64,000 nucleotides of DNA, taken from NCBI GenBank assembly GCA_018242215.1, contig JAFECG010000024.1:124001-188000 (forward strand), in the 5' to 3' direction. The position numbers and the translations under genes were made by a program. The stretch is from Pseudomonadota bacterium (GTDB lineage Bacteria > Pseudomonadota > Alphaproteobacteria > Rhizobiales > Hyphomicrobiaceae). The notes beneath the pieces were generated by a model. It had not been told where the DNA came from, did no database searches, and saw only the letters and a program-made list of their open reading frames with translations. This document shows, piece after piece, positions 45,667 to 53,932 of this stretch; within the stretch, counting starts at the first letter, position 1, and each line of letters opens with the position of its first letter.

Positions 45667-45811
45667 CATGCAGGTGGCGTCACCCTGTATTCGGTAGTGC
45701 CCCCCGTCTAGCCGAAGACGCCGCCTCTGGTACCGGCTTCCCTCCCGGTGCCGAGCGCGAAAAGCGCATAGCGCCCAGTTCCTCCCCCCGGGACTGGGCG
45801 CCTTCTTTTTC
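45667..45811 (+). ncRNA. Candidate small regulatory RNA with C-rich (anti-Shine-Dalgarno) loops
   Basis: A run of stem-loops ends in a strong terminator in a gap with no gene. Hairpin 1: outer stem GGCGTC (45676-45681) / GACGCC (45717-45722), inner stem TTCGG (45690-45694) / CCGAA (45712-45716), loop with CCCCCC. Hairpin 2: GGTACCGG (45729-45736) / CCGGTGCC (45745-45752) with one G-U, loop CTTCCCTC. A small GCGC stem lies at 45755-45767. Hairpin 3 is the terminator, loop TCCCCCC. C-rich, CUUCC-type loops are known in alphaproteobacterial trans-acting RNAs that pair with ribosome-binding sites. A TTGAAT at 45635-45640 may be the -35 element. The start is approximate; identity to a named RNA family is not shown. 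Confidence 0.6.
45771..45810 (+). terminator. Intrinsic terminator of the candidate small RNA
   Basis: A 12-base stem GCGCCCAGTTCC / GGGACTGGGCGC with one G-U pair and a seven-base TCCCCCC loop is followed by CTTCTTTTT. It is rightward and too far from lolA (250 bases) to be only its terminator, with other stem-loops in between. Confidence 0.85.
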
Positions 45812-45880
45812 GGCCCACAAATTCCTAAAAAGCACGGCCAAGAGATGGTCGGCTGTAATTTCTGACTTCTTCCTATTTCG

Positions 45881-46408
45881 TCAGCTCACGCGTGCAGCGG
45901 CTGCCAGCTCGGCGCTCTCGGACGGCATGAACTCGCGCGCGATCGTAGCGTCCTCTGCGGCGGTATCAATAGCTTTCAAATCGTTCGCCAACAGTTTTAA
46001 TCGAGAGATGATCCGAGCACTAAAATGTTGGGCAAGCGACGGGTCTTCTTCCATCAACTCAGACATGCGTTGCCGCGTCAGACGCAGCGCTTTGACCGGC
46101 CCCTGTGCGATAACAGTCGTGGTGTGGACGAGGTCGATCAGCATCGCGAGTTCGGCGATCATCACGCCTTCGGGCAGTGTCTCGCCTCCGGATTTTTGTG
46201 ATGGATCACCGTTATCATCAATGCGAATGCAATTTCCGGCAATAATGACGATCGCCGCGTCGCCCGGTTGATTTTCGACGACGATCGCGTCGCCGGAACG
46301 ATAAATGACGCGCTCGGCACGGCGCACAATTTCCGTCAGCTGCAGCGGCGATAGGCCCTGAAAAAGCGGGAGTGCCAAGAGAGGCTTGACGAGGGCATCG
46401 ATCGCCAT
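45881..46408 (-). CDS. Cyclic-nucleotide-binding domain protein without DNA-binding domain
   Basis: The 175-residue product has a cNMP-binding beta-roll over residues about 8-125: LFQGLSPLQLTEIVRRAERVIYRSGDAIVVENQPGDAAIVIIAGN, then GVMIAELAMLIDLVHTTTVIAQGPVKALRL in the phosphate-cassette position (ELAML replacing the usual GE-x-ALL) and a helix DFSARIISRLKLL-like end. No helix-turn-helix follows, unlike Crp/Fnr regulators. It may sense a nucleotide and act through protein contact. It lies leftward next to the response regulator, with 203 bases between. Confidence 0.82.
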   Translation of the reverse strand: MAIDALVKPLLALPLFQGLSPLQLTEIVRRAERVIYRSGDAIVVENQPGDAAIVIIAGNCIRIDDNGDPSQKSGGETLPEGVMIAELAMLIDLVHTTTVIAQGPVKALRLTRQRMSELMEEDPSLAQHFSARIISRLKLLANDLKAIDTAAEDATIAREFMPSESAELAAAARVS

Positions 46409-46611
46409 CGTTCGGAAAACTCCAAGTGACTAAAGGCAGCTGAGGCAGTGCTAACTGTGGCTCGCGATGAAGCGCGTATGCCTTCAATAACTGACTCGCG
46501 CGATCGGCCGTACCTTATGCGCACGTACACAACACAATGCGTTGTGGATGTTTTACGGCCGCTTCTATCCGTCATGGCGGAGCGACAAAACGCCCAAGCT
46601 CTAACTGCGGA

Positions 46612-47298
46612 TCAAGGTGCGAGCTTGTAGCCACCACTCTCGGTGATGAGAAGCTCGGCGTTGGAGGGGTCTTTTTCGATTTTCTGACGCAGGCGATAGA
46701 TGTGCGTTTCAAGCGTGTGGGTCGTGACGCCGGCGTTATAGCCCCACACTTCGTGCAGCAGCACGTCGCGCGAAACGACTTTGTCTCCGGAGCGATAGAG
46801 ATATTTGAGGATCGATGTCTCTTTTTCGGTGAGACGGATCTTGGCTCCCGAGGCGTCGATCAGAAGCTTGGACGCAGGCTTGAACGTATAACTGCCGATC
46901 GTAAAGACGGCATCTTCGCTTTGCTCGTGCTGTCGAAGCTGGGCGCGAATGCGCGCCAGCAGAACCGCGAACTTGAACGGCTTCAAGACATAGTCGTTGG
47001 CGCCCGCGTCGAGGCCGAGAATCTGATCGGCATCCGAAGTATTGCCCGTCAGCATGACGATCGGCGTTTTAAACCCCGCTTTCCGCAGGAGCTTGACGGC
47101 CTCGCGGCCATCCATGTCCGGGAGGCCGACATCGAACACCACGAGATCGAAACGCCCCGTTTTTGCGGCTTCTATGCCTTTGCTTGCCGTGCCGGCTTCG
47201 GAAACCTCGAATTCATCGTGCAGGACGAGTTGATCTTTCAACGACGTACGCAAATCTTCATCGTCGTCGACGAGGAGGACCTTTCGGGCCGTGCTCAT
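46612..47298 (-). CDS. OmpR/PhoB-type response regulator
   Basis: The 228-residue product has a receiver domain with VLLVDDDEDLRTSLKDQL, the phosphoacceptor Asp in VVFDVGLPDMDGREA near residue 53, the switch Thr in MLTGNTSD and the Lys in YVLKPF, then a winged-helix DNA-binding domain with RLTEKETSILKYLYRSGDKV and THTLETHIYRLRQKIE. The longer frame upstream has no homology; ATG at 47298 is the family start. No histidine kinase lies beside it (orphan in this window). It is divergent from the L,D-transpeptidase gene. Confidence 0.93.
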   Translation of the reverse strand: MSTARKVLLVDDDEDLRTSLKDQLVLHDEFEVSEAGTASKGIEAAKTGRFDLVVFDVGLPDMDGREAVKLLRKAGFKTPIVMLTGNTSDADQILGLDAGANDYVLKPFKFAVLLARIRAQLRQHEQSEDAVFTIGSYTFKPASKLLIDASGAKIRLTEKETSILKYLYRSGDKVVSRDVLLHEVWGYNAGVTTHTLETHIYRLRQKIEKDPSNAELLITESGGYKLAP

Positions 47299-47406
47299 GG
47301 ACGGGGGCTCCCGGGTTTCTTGCTTTCTTTTGGAGTGGGACACTAGCATCGCAGTCGCCGGGAACATAGGCTCTGGTAACAAACAGGCAAGAGGAATGGC
47401 AGTTCC

Positions 47407-47958
47407 TTGAGGAGCAAGTCCATCGGCAGGCGCCGCAAACCGATCGGGACGCTCTTCGTCAGGGTATTGTCGCAGGCGGCGCGGCGCGGCCATGTGCAGT
47501 TTGGAACTCTGATGCTGCCCTGTGCCCTCGGTCGGTCCGGCATCAAGGCGCTCAAGCAGGAGGGCGATGGCGCAACGCCGCGCGGGCGGTTCCGTCTGCG
47601 GTACGGGCTTTATCGCCCGAGCCCCGGGCGACCTCCGACGGTTCTTCCCTTCCGTGTCATTCATCGCGACGACGGCTGGTCTGACTGTCCTCGCGACCGA
47701 AACTACAACCGGCCCGTCAGATTTCCGTATGCCGCCAGTGCCGAGCGCCTCTGGCGGGACGATGGCCTTTATGACCTCATCGTTGTGCTCGGCTATAACG
47801 ACGTGCCACGCGTTCGTTATCGCGGGAGCGCCATCTTCCTGCATATCGCTCGCGATGATTTCCGTCCGACGGAGGGATGCATCGCGCTTCGGGCACGTGA
47901 TCTGCGGCGGCTTCTCACGCTTCTGCCAAAAGAGAGCGAGATCAGCATTCTCGTCTGA
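47407..47958 (+). CDS. L,D-transpeptidase (YkuD) family protein
   Basis: The 183-residue product carries a YkuD catalytic domain: ALGRSGIKALKQEGDGATPRGRF in the N-terminal half and the active-site strand HIARDDFRPTEGCIALR with the nucleophile Cys and the upstream His. Such enzymes make 3-3 crosslinks in peptidoglycan or attach proteins to it. The frame has no ATG near its start; TTG at 47407 is my choice. No signal peptide is apparent (the start is RSKSIGRRRKPIGTLFVRVL), which is odd for an enzyme that acts in the periplasm. An unseen alternative start or non-classical export may explain it. Confidence 0.85.
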   Translation: MRSKSIGRRRKPIGTLFVRVLSQAARRGHVQFGTLMLPCALGRSGIKALKQEGDGATPRGRFRLRYGLYRPSPGRPPTVLPFRVIHRDDGWSDCPRDRNYNRPVRFPYAASAERLWRDDGLYDLIVVLGYNDVPRVRYRGSAIFLHIARDDFRPTEGCIALRARDLRRLLTLLPKESEISILV

Positions 47959-47964
47959 AGACAT

Positions 47965-47998
47965 AAAAAAGGGCCCGACGGCTCGATGCGCCGGGCCC
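47965..47998 (-). terminator. Intrinsic terminator of amtB
   Basis: The stem GGGCCCG (47971-47977) / CGGGCCC (47992-47998) is flanked on its left by six As (47965-47970), which read as a T-run in the leftward direction. It lies between the convergent stops of the L,D-transpeptidase and amtB. On the plus strand no T-run follows, so it mainly ends the glnK-amtB transcript. Confidence 0.85.
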
Positions 47999-48086
47999 AA
48001 GTGGAGCACGTCTAGGTGGAGACGCGTGCTCGGGAGACAAAGAGAGATCCCGTGGCCCGCGTAGGAGCCACGGGAAAAGTCGTCCT

Positions 48087-49601
48087 TCAGTAGTGGTAGG
48101 CGCTCTCGCCGTGATCGACGAGGTCGAGACCCTCGCGTTCTTTCTCCTCCGACGGACGCAGACCGATGACGATATCGACTAGCTTGTAGAGGATTGCGGA
48201 GCCGATGCCCGACCACAGCAGCGTCATGCCGACCATCTTGGCCTGCGAGATCACCTGAGCGACCATGTCGTAGGTTCCGGACACCAACTCGCCCGGCTTC
48301 GAGGTGTAGTCGGCGATGCCGGCGCCACCCCAATCAGGATTGACGAGAAGGCCCGTGCCGATCGCGCCGACGATACCGCCGATGCAGTGGACACCGAAGA
48401 CGTCGAGCGCATCGTCATAGCCGAGCGCGCCTTTTACTGCGGAGCAGAAGAAGAAGCAGACCGGGCTGACGACGAGGCCGAGGACGATCGATCCCATCAC
48501 GCTCGCGAAGCCGCAAGCCGGTGTGATTGCCACGAGACCGGCAACGACGCCCGATGCCATGCCAAGCGCCGAAGGCTTGCCCTTCACGATCCATTCAACG
48601 ATGCACCAAGAGAGGCCGGCTGCGCACGTTGCGATGAAGGTGTTGATGAAGGGAACGCCAGCGAACTGGTTGACTTCGAGGTTCGAACCGACGTTGAAGC
48701 CGAACCAGCCGACCCAGAGAAGGGCAGCGCCGATCATCGTCATGACCAGCGAGTGCGGAGGCATCGCTTCCTTGCCGTAACCGATGCGCGGTCCGATGAT
48801 GAGACAGCCGACCAAGCCAGCGATGCCGGAGTTGATGTGAACGACGGTGCCGCCGGCGAAGTCGAGCGCGCCCCATTTGAAGCCGATGCCCGCATCGTTC
48901 ATGACCGAGTCGTACGCAGCTTGGGCCGCGGCCTTGCCGTCACCCGTGGCTGCAGCAAGCTTCTTCGCGGCATCGGCGAACGCGTCGGGACCGCCCCAAT
49001 ACCAGACCATGTGTGCAATGGGGAAGTAGATGAAGGTAACCCAGAGCGCCATGAACACGACCATCGCCGAGAACTTCGTCCTCTCGGCGATCGAGCCGAG
49101 GATGAGGCACGGCGTGATACACGCGAACGTCATCTGGAAGATGATGTAGGTGTACTCTGGAATGTAGACGCCGTTGGAGAACGTTCCCGCCAACGAATTC
49201 GAATCGACGCCTTTGAGGAATGCCTTCGAGAAGCCGCCGACGAAGTCATTCAGCGCGCCTCCATTCGTGAAGGCCATCGAGTAGCCGTAGAGAACCCAGA
49301 GGATGGCGACGAGGCAGAGCGTTGCGAACACCTGCATCATCATCGACAGCATGTTCTTGGTGCGGACGAGACCGCCGTAGAACAGCGCGAGACCCGGAAC
49401 CGTCATCAGAAGAACGAGAACCGAGGCGATGTACATAAAGGCGGAGTCGCCCTTATTCGGCACCGGTGGCGGAGGTGCTGCGGCGGCGACTGCAGGCGCG
49501 GTGGTCGCCGCGTCCTGAGCCCACGCCGGTTCTATCATCAGCACAATCGCGCCGAGGGCCCCCAAGACCCCGGCAAACTGCGCTATTTTCTTAAATGTCA
49601 T
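48087..49601 (-). CDS. amtB: Ammonium transporter AmtB
   Basis: AmtB is a trimeric channel for ammonium in the inner membrane. The 504-residue product has a cleavable signal (IVLMIEPAWAQD), a Pro/Ala-rich linker and 11 membrane segments. The twin pore histidines lie in TVVHINSGIAGL and DVFGVHCIGG, and the outer gate region IPEYTYIIFQMTFACITPC is typical. I start at ATG 49601; the longer open frame passes through glnK. It is 41 bases after glnK, so both are one operon, controlled by nitrogen status. Confidence 0.95.
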   Translation of the reverse strand: MTFKKIAQFAGVLGALGAIVLMIEPAWAQDAATTAPAVAAAAPPPPVPNKGDSAFMYIASVLVLLMTVPGLALFYGGLVRTKNMLSMMMQVFATLCLVAILWVLYGYSMAFTNGGALNDFVGGFSKAFLKGVDSNSLAGTFSNGVYIPEYTYIIFQMTFACITPCLILGSIAERTKFSAMVVFMALWVTFIYFPIAHMVWYWGGPDAFADAAKKLAAATGDGKAAAQAAYDSVMNDAGIGFKWGALDFAGGTVVHINSGIAGLVGCLIIGPRIGYGKEAMPPHSLVMTMIGAALLWVGWFGFNVGSNLEVNQFAGVPFINTFIATCAAGLSWCIVEWIVKGKPSALGMASGVVAGLVAITPACGFASVMGSIVLGLVVSPVCFFFCSAVKGALGYDDALDVFGVHCIGGIVGAIGTGLLVNPDWGGAGIADYTSKPGELVSGTYDMVAQVISQAKMVGMTLLWSGIGSAILYKLVDIVIGLRPSEEKEREGLDLVDHGESAYHY

Positions 49602-49642
49602 GCTGGATGCTCCCTGACATACGTGAATTGCGGTTTTTGAAC

Positions 49643-50119
<477 letters not shown>

Positions 50120-50184
50120 TTAAGCAACGGAAAGTTTACACCTGACTGAAAATTATGCGGTCATAGCCTGGCAAATAAGCAAGA

Positions 50185-50198
50185 AAATTGTGCAATTT
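50185..50198. promoter_or_regulatory. Inverted repeat upstream of the glnK promoter
   Basis: AAATTG (50185-50190) and CAATTT (50193-50198) form a perfect inverted repeat with a two-base spacer, about 95 bases upstream of the sigma54-like site and 15 bases after the tesB stop. An enhancer-type site would be expected at this distance, but the sequence does not match the NtrC consensus, so the binding protein is unknown. Confidence 0.3.
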
Positions 50199-50212
50199 GA
50201 AAAATATGATCA

Positions 50213-51109
50213 CTATTTGAGCACAAATGCGGTTTCTCTGGGGCGCATCAGGCCTTCCTGCACCGTCGAGGCTACCAATCGGCCCTGACGGTCGAAGATC
50301 GCTCCCCGGCAGTAGGCGCGGGCGCCGGCCGCACTCGGACTGTCCTGAGTGTAGAGAAGCCAGTCATCGGCGCGGAACGGCCGGTGGAACCACATGGCGT
50401 GGTCCAGGCTCGCGAGCTGAATATCCGCGTCGAACAGCAGCTTGCCATGCGCGACGAGCGCCGTATCGAGCAGGGTGAAATCAGACGCGTAGGCCAGAAC
50501 TGCTTGATGGATATAGTGATTGTGCCCCAGAGGCCCATTCGCTTTCAGCCAGATCGCCTGGGCGGCCGGTCTCGGTTCGCGGCTGATGTAGCGAGATGCA
50601 TCGACAATTCGCACTTCGATGGGTCGCTCACGCCGCCAATATGCCCGCATAGCCTCGGGAAGATCGGCGGTCGCGGCATCCATCAGCTCTCGCGCCGTCG
50701 GGAGCTCTTCAGGAGGCGGAACGTCGGGCATCGGCGATTGGTGCTCGAATCCGGCTTCCGGCCTGTGAAACGATGCGCTCATCGAGAAGATAGCGCGGCC
50801 GTGCTGAATGGCGCGGACACGCCGCGTGGTGAAGCTTCCGCCGTCCCGGATGCGTTCGACGTCGTAGACGATTTCGCGTTCCGGATCGCCCGCTAGCAGG
50901 AAATACCCATGTAACGAATGGATCGGTCGGCTCTCGTCGACGGTTAACGCGGCGGCAACGAGAGCTTGTGCAAGCACCAAGCCGCCGTAAACACGTTGCC
51001 AGCCCTCGCTGGCGCGCGGGCCGCGGAAGAGGTTGTCCTCGAGGGGCTCGAGCGTCAAGGTCTGGAGAAGCCTGTCGAGGGCCGCATGTGGACGGTGCGA
51101 AGCTGTCAT
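50213..51109 (-). CDS. tesB: Acyl-CoA thioesterase II (TesB)
   Basis: TesB hydrolyses medium- and long-chain acyl-CoA esters. The 298-residue product is a double hotdog with GGLVLAQALVAAALTV, SLHGYFLLAGDPERE, GGSFTTRRVRAIQHG in the first half and the catalytic region LASLDHAMWFHRPFRADDWLLY in the second. ATG at 51109. It precedes glnK-amtB on the same strand; it is divergent from ubiH, 105 bases away. Confidence 0.94.
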   Translation of the reverse strand: MTASHRPHAALDRLLQTLTLEPLEDNLFRGPRASEGWQRVYGGLVLAQALVAAALTVDESRPIHSLHGYFLLAGDPEREIVYDVERIRDGGSFTTRRVRAIQHGRAIFSMSASFHRPEAGFEHQSPMPDVPPPEELPTARELMDAATADLPEAMRAYWRRERPIEVRIVDASRYISREPRPAAQAIWLKANGPLGHNHYIHQAVLAYASDFTLLDTALVAHGKLLFDADIQLASLDHAMWFHRPFRADDWLLYTQDSPSAAGARAYCRGAIFDRQGRLVASTVQEGLMRPRETAFVLK

Positions 51110-51214
51110 GGAGACTTTCTCGGCGACTTTCCGGTTGCTATCGGTTAGGGCCTTTTAGGCTGCCATCGCGGACACGAAAAGCGGGTTACAGCAGCGTCAG
51201 GTAACGGTCGATAT

Positions 51215-52444
51215 ATGTCAGAACAGAACTTCGATATCGCGATCGTCGGCGGAAGTTTCGCGGGCCTCGCAGTGGCGCGCGGGCTCTCGCAGGCACTTGG
51301 ACCGGGCTTGCGGCTCGCTGTCATCGACCGGGCAGATCCGGCTCAATCGGCATCGGACAGCCGCGCATTCGCCATCTGGGCAGGCGCCAAACAAGTTCTC
51401 GAGGGGCTCGGCGTGTGGGACGCCATCGGCAGCGACGCCGAGGCGGTCACCTCGATCGAAATTTCGGATTCAAAGCTCAATGACGCGTTTCGCCCTGCGC
51501 TTGTCACCTATGACGCGCGAACGGACGACGGTCTACCGGCAGCCTATATCGTGCCGGCTGCGACGCTGGCGGCTGCGCTCTACCGGTCCGTCGCCGATGA
51601 TCCGGCGGTGACGTGGTTCGCGCCCGCAGAAATCGCACATGCCCAGTGGAGCGAGAGCGCCAACGAACTCACGCTCGATGATGGGACAGTGATCCGTGCC
51701 GCGCTGACGATTGCAGCCGACGGCCGCCAGTCGAAGCTGCGGGATGCCGCTGGCATCAAAACGATCGGCTGGCGCTATCCGCAGACCGGCATCGTGGCAC
51801 GCGTGAAATTCGAAGAGCCCCACGGCGGCGTCGCGGTCCAACACTTCCTTCCCGGTGGTCCTTTTGCGATTCTTCCGCTCAAGGACAACCGCGCTTGCAT
51901 CACGTGGAGTTCCGACCAGGCGGAGGCCGAGCGGATCATTGCGCTCGACGACGACCGTTTTCTGGATGAACTCGACCGGCGCATTGGCGGCCGCTTCGGT
52001 AGGATTACGCTCGATGGACCGCGGCAATCCTGGCCGCTCGATCTGCGCCTTCCGCGCCGACTGATCGCTCCGCGATTCGCGTTGGTCGGAGATGCGGCGC
52101 ACGGCGTACACCCCGTCGCCGGGCAAGGCGTCAACCTGGCTCTTCGCGATGCGGCTGCGATCATCGAAATTCTTGCCGATGCGGGACGTATCGGTCTCGA
52201 TTTCGGCAATGGGACGCATCTGGAGCGCTATCAGCGCTGGCGGCGCTTCGATTCGATTATGTCTGCTGCGCTTTATGATGGGCTCAATCGCACGTTCGCC
52301 GTCGACAGCATGGTTCTTCGCGCAGGCCGTAGCGTAGCGCTCGGTGTGCTCGACCGCCTTCCGAGCTGCAAGGAGGTGATCATCGCGGAAGCGGCGGGCG
52401 TCACCGGTGATCTGCCGAAGCTCGCGCGGGGCATCGCCGTTTAA
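51215..52444 (+). CDS. ubiH: UbiH/UbiF-family FAD-dependent hydroxylase
   Basis: The 409-residue product is a flavin monooxygenase of ubiquinone synthesis: FDIAIVGGSFAGLAVARGL with the FAD-binding glycines, DSRAFAIWAGAKQVLEGLGVW, the second-half GDAAHGVHPVAGQGVNLAL and typical Arg-rich stretches. The alphaproteobacterial UbiH, UbiF and UbiL members are hard to separate by eye, so the exact ring position hydroxylated is uncertain. Its last four bases overlap the end of convergent rimM. Confidence 0.87.
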   Translation: MSEQNFDIAIVGGSFAGLAVARGLSQALGPGLRLAVIDRADPAQSASDSRAFAIWAGAKQVLEGLGVWDAIGSDAEAVTSIEISDSKLNDAFRPALVTYDARTDDGLPAAYIVPAATLAAALYRSVADDPAVTWFAPAEIAHAQWSESANELTLDDGTVIRAALTIAADGRQSKLRDAAGIKTIGWRYPQTGIVARVKFEEPHGGVAVQHFLPGGPFAILPLKDNRACITWSSDQAEAERIIALDDDRFLDELDRRIGGRFGRITLDGPRQSWPLDLRLPRRLIAPRFALVGDAAHGVHPVAGQGVNLALRDAAAIIEILADAGRIGLDFGNGTHLERYQRWRRFDSIMSAALYDGLNRTFAVDSMVLRAGRSVALGVLDRLPSCKEVIIAEAAGVTGDLPKLARGIAV

Positions 52445-52995
52445 GGCGCATCGCCGCTTTCTTCCGATTCTTCGTCTTCAGGCGTTGGCGTGGGGCGCTT
52501 TATGACGAGCGTGCCGGCGTCGAGATCGATCTTCGGGACCCATTCGTCTCCGAAAGGAATGAATTCGGTCTCTGGGCCTTCGAGCGGCTTCAACTCAAGC
52601 AAATCACCGGCGCCGAAATTTTGGACGGCGACGATCTCTCCAAGGGGGCTGCCATCGCCGGATATCGCGCGCAGGCCGATAAGATCGGCGTGATAGAATT
52701 CCGCGGCGCCGGTCTCAGGCAGCTTTGCGCGTTCGACATAGAGCTTGGTCCCACGCAGAGGCTCAGCTCCATTGCGGTCGTCGATGCCGTTGAGCCGCGC
52801 GACCACGCCCTTGGGCGTCACGCGCACGACACGCAGCGAGAAGCTCCGTTGCCCGGCCGCGTCCGTCAGCGGCCCGTAGGCAGCGACGGCCTCGGGCGTC
52901 TCCGTATACGTACGCACAAGGACATCGCCGCGGATGCCGTGCGCGCCGGCGATCTCGGCGATCAGAATACGACGTGGTTTCTCAGGCGTTGACAT
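52441..52995 (-). CDS. rimM: Ribosome maturation factor RimM
   Basis: RimM assists 30S head assembly near ribosomal protein S19. The 184-residue product has the RimM N-terminal barrel RILIAEIAGAHGIRGDVLVRT and a PRC-barrel C-terminal half with LIGLRAISGDGSPLGEIVAVQNFG and EWVPKIDLDAGTLVIKRP. I start at ATG 52995; the frame extends nine codons upstream. The usual trmD-rplS continuation is absent; the next gene is convergent ubiH. Confidence 0.93.
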   Translation of the reverse strand: MSTPEKPRRILIAEIAGAHGIRGDVLVRTYTETPEAVAAYGPLTDAAGQRSFSLRVVRVTPKGVVARLNGIDDRNGAEPLRGTKLYVERAKLPETGAAEFYHADLIGLRAISGDGSPLGEIVAVQNFGAGDLLELKPLEGPETEFIPFGDEWVPKIDLDAGTLVIKRPTPTPEDEESEESGDAP

Positions 52996-53018
52996 GGGGC
53001 CTTGATGGCGTGCGCCGG

Positions 53019-53384
53019 TCAAGAGGGCAAGGGGCCAAGGTAGGTGATCCGAATCTCAATTTTGCGGTTGCCGACGTGGATGATTGCCTCCTGGGTGCGA
53101 GCCAGAGGGTCGACCTCCCCGGTGACGGGCAGCCGGACACATCGTCTCTGTTGCAGCGGCCTCCGCATGGGGCGCCGTTTCAGCGGAATTTCAAAGACGC
53201 CTTTCAGGAACGATTTGCTGGCTGACTGCTTTGGCCGTGACACGAGCGTTCCGAGATAAATCCGGCCTTTGGGGTCCGCTCCGAAAAGACGACCGCTGCG
53301 ACATACCAAAATGAGTCGGCTGGTTCTGGCCGGGTTCGCTCTGACAACTTCAAAAAAGCCATCTACGGTCAATTGCTGGTTCAA
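53019..53384 (-). CDS. Small hypothetical protein between rpsP and rimM
   Basis: I do not recognise a family. The 121-residue frame starts at TTG 53384 and ends 23 bases before the rimM ATG. It is basic, with no signal peptide or membrane span; features seen are FEVVRANPARTSRLILVC and an Arg-rich PLKRRPMRRPLQQRR. Codon use is broadly like its neighbours but less biased. A terminator for rpsP lies just upstream, so this frame and rimM would need their own promoter. It may instead be a non-coding leader. Confidence 0.35.
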   Translation of the reverse strand: MNQQLTVDGFFEVVRANPARTSRLILVCRSGRLFGADPKGRIYLGTLVSRPKQSASKSFLKGVFEIPLKRRPMRRPLQQRRCVRLPVTGEVDPLARTQEAIIHVGNRKIEIRITYLGPLPS

Positions 53385-53460
53385 ATTCGCACCTTCGCAT
53401 CCATAAAAATGATCAAAGGTTGAACATCGTCCAAAAGTCGGGCCAGTCAGATGTGCAACA

Positions 53461-53492
53461 AAAAGCCCCCCGGAAAATTCCGAGGGGCTTTT
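53461..53492 (-). terminator. Intrinsic terminator of rpsP
   Basis: AAAAGCCCC (53461-53469) pairs with GGGGCTTTT (53484-53492), and inside it CGGAA pairs with TTCCG, giving a long hairpin whose leftward reading ends in a T-run. It lies 27 bases after the rpsP stop. The symmetric A/T tracts may allow it to work both ways. Confidence 0.9.
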
Positions 53493-53518
53493 GAAAAATC
53501 GCGTTTGAGCAGGCTTTT

Positions 53519-53890
53519 TTAGGCCTGCTCGCCCTTAGCGGCTTCGGCGGCCTGGGCTGCCTTTTCGGCAGCGGCAGCAGCCCGCTCCTGAGCCTTCTTC
53601 TTCGGCTTCGCCTTTTCCGGGTTGTTGGAAGGTGTGCGCTTCGCAAGACCCTTGCCGTCGAGCAGGCGGAGGACGCGGTCGGTCGGCTGGGCGCCAACGC
53701 CGAGCCAGTGCTTGACGCGGTCTTCGACGAGCTTCACGCGGTTCGGATCATCCTTCTTCAGCATCGGATCGAAGGTGCCGATCTGCTCGATGTAGCGGCC
53801 ATCGCGCGGGCTCGTGCCGTGAGCGACGACGACGTAGTAGTAGGGACGCTTCTTCGCGCCACCGCGCGACAAACGAATTTTCACCGACAT
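53519..53890 (-). CDS. rpsP: 30S ribosomal protein S16
   Basis: S16 is needed for 30S assembly. The 123-residue product begins [23 protein letters not shown] and has the [17 protein letters not shown] block, then the [16 protein letters not shown]-type end (here [20 protein letters not shown]) and a basic, Ala-rich C-terminal extension of about 35 residues, common in alphaproteobacteria. It follows ffh with a 42-base gap, forming the conserved ffh-rpsP pair. Confidence 0.97.
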   Translation of the reverse strand: MSVKIRLSRGGAKKRPYYYVVVAHGTSPRDGRYIEQIGTFDPMLKKDDPNRVKLVEDRVKHWLGVGAQPTDRVLRLLDGKGLAKRTPSNNPEKAKPKKKAQERAAAAAEKAAQAAEAAKGEQA

Positions 53891-53932
53891 GCTTTTCTTC
53901 TCCTATTCAAATCGAATGTGTTCGTGTTGGGG

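Noticed and set aside
48387-49640. 417-codon plus-strand frame opposite amtB
   Set aside because: Highly charged Asp/Glu/Arg/His composition typical of the reverse of a membrane protein gene.
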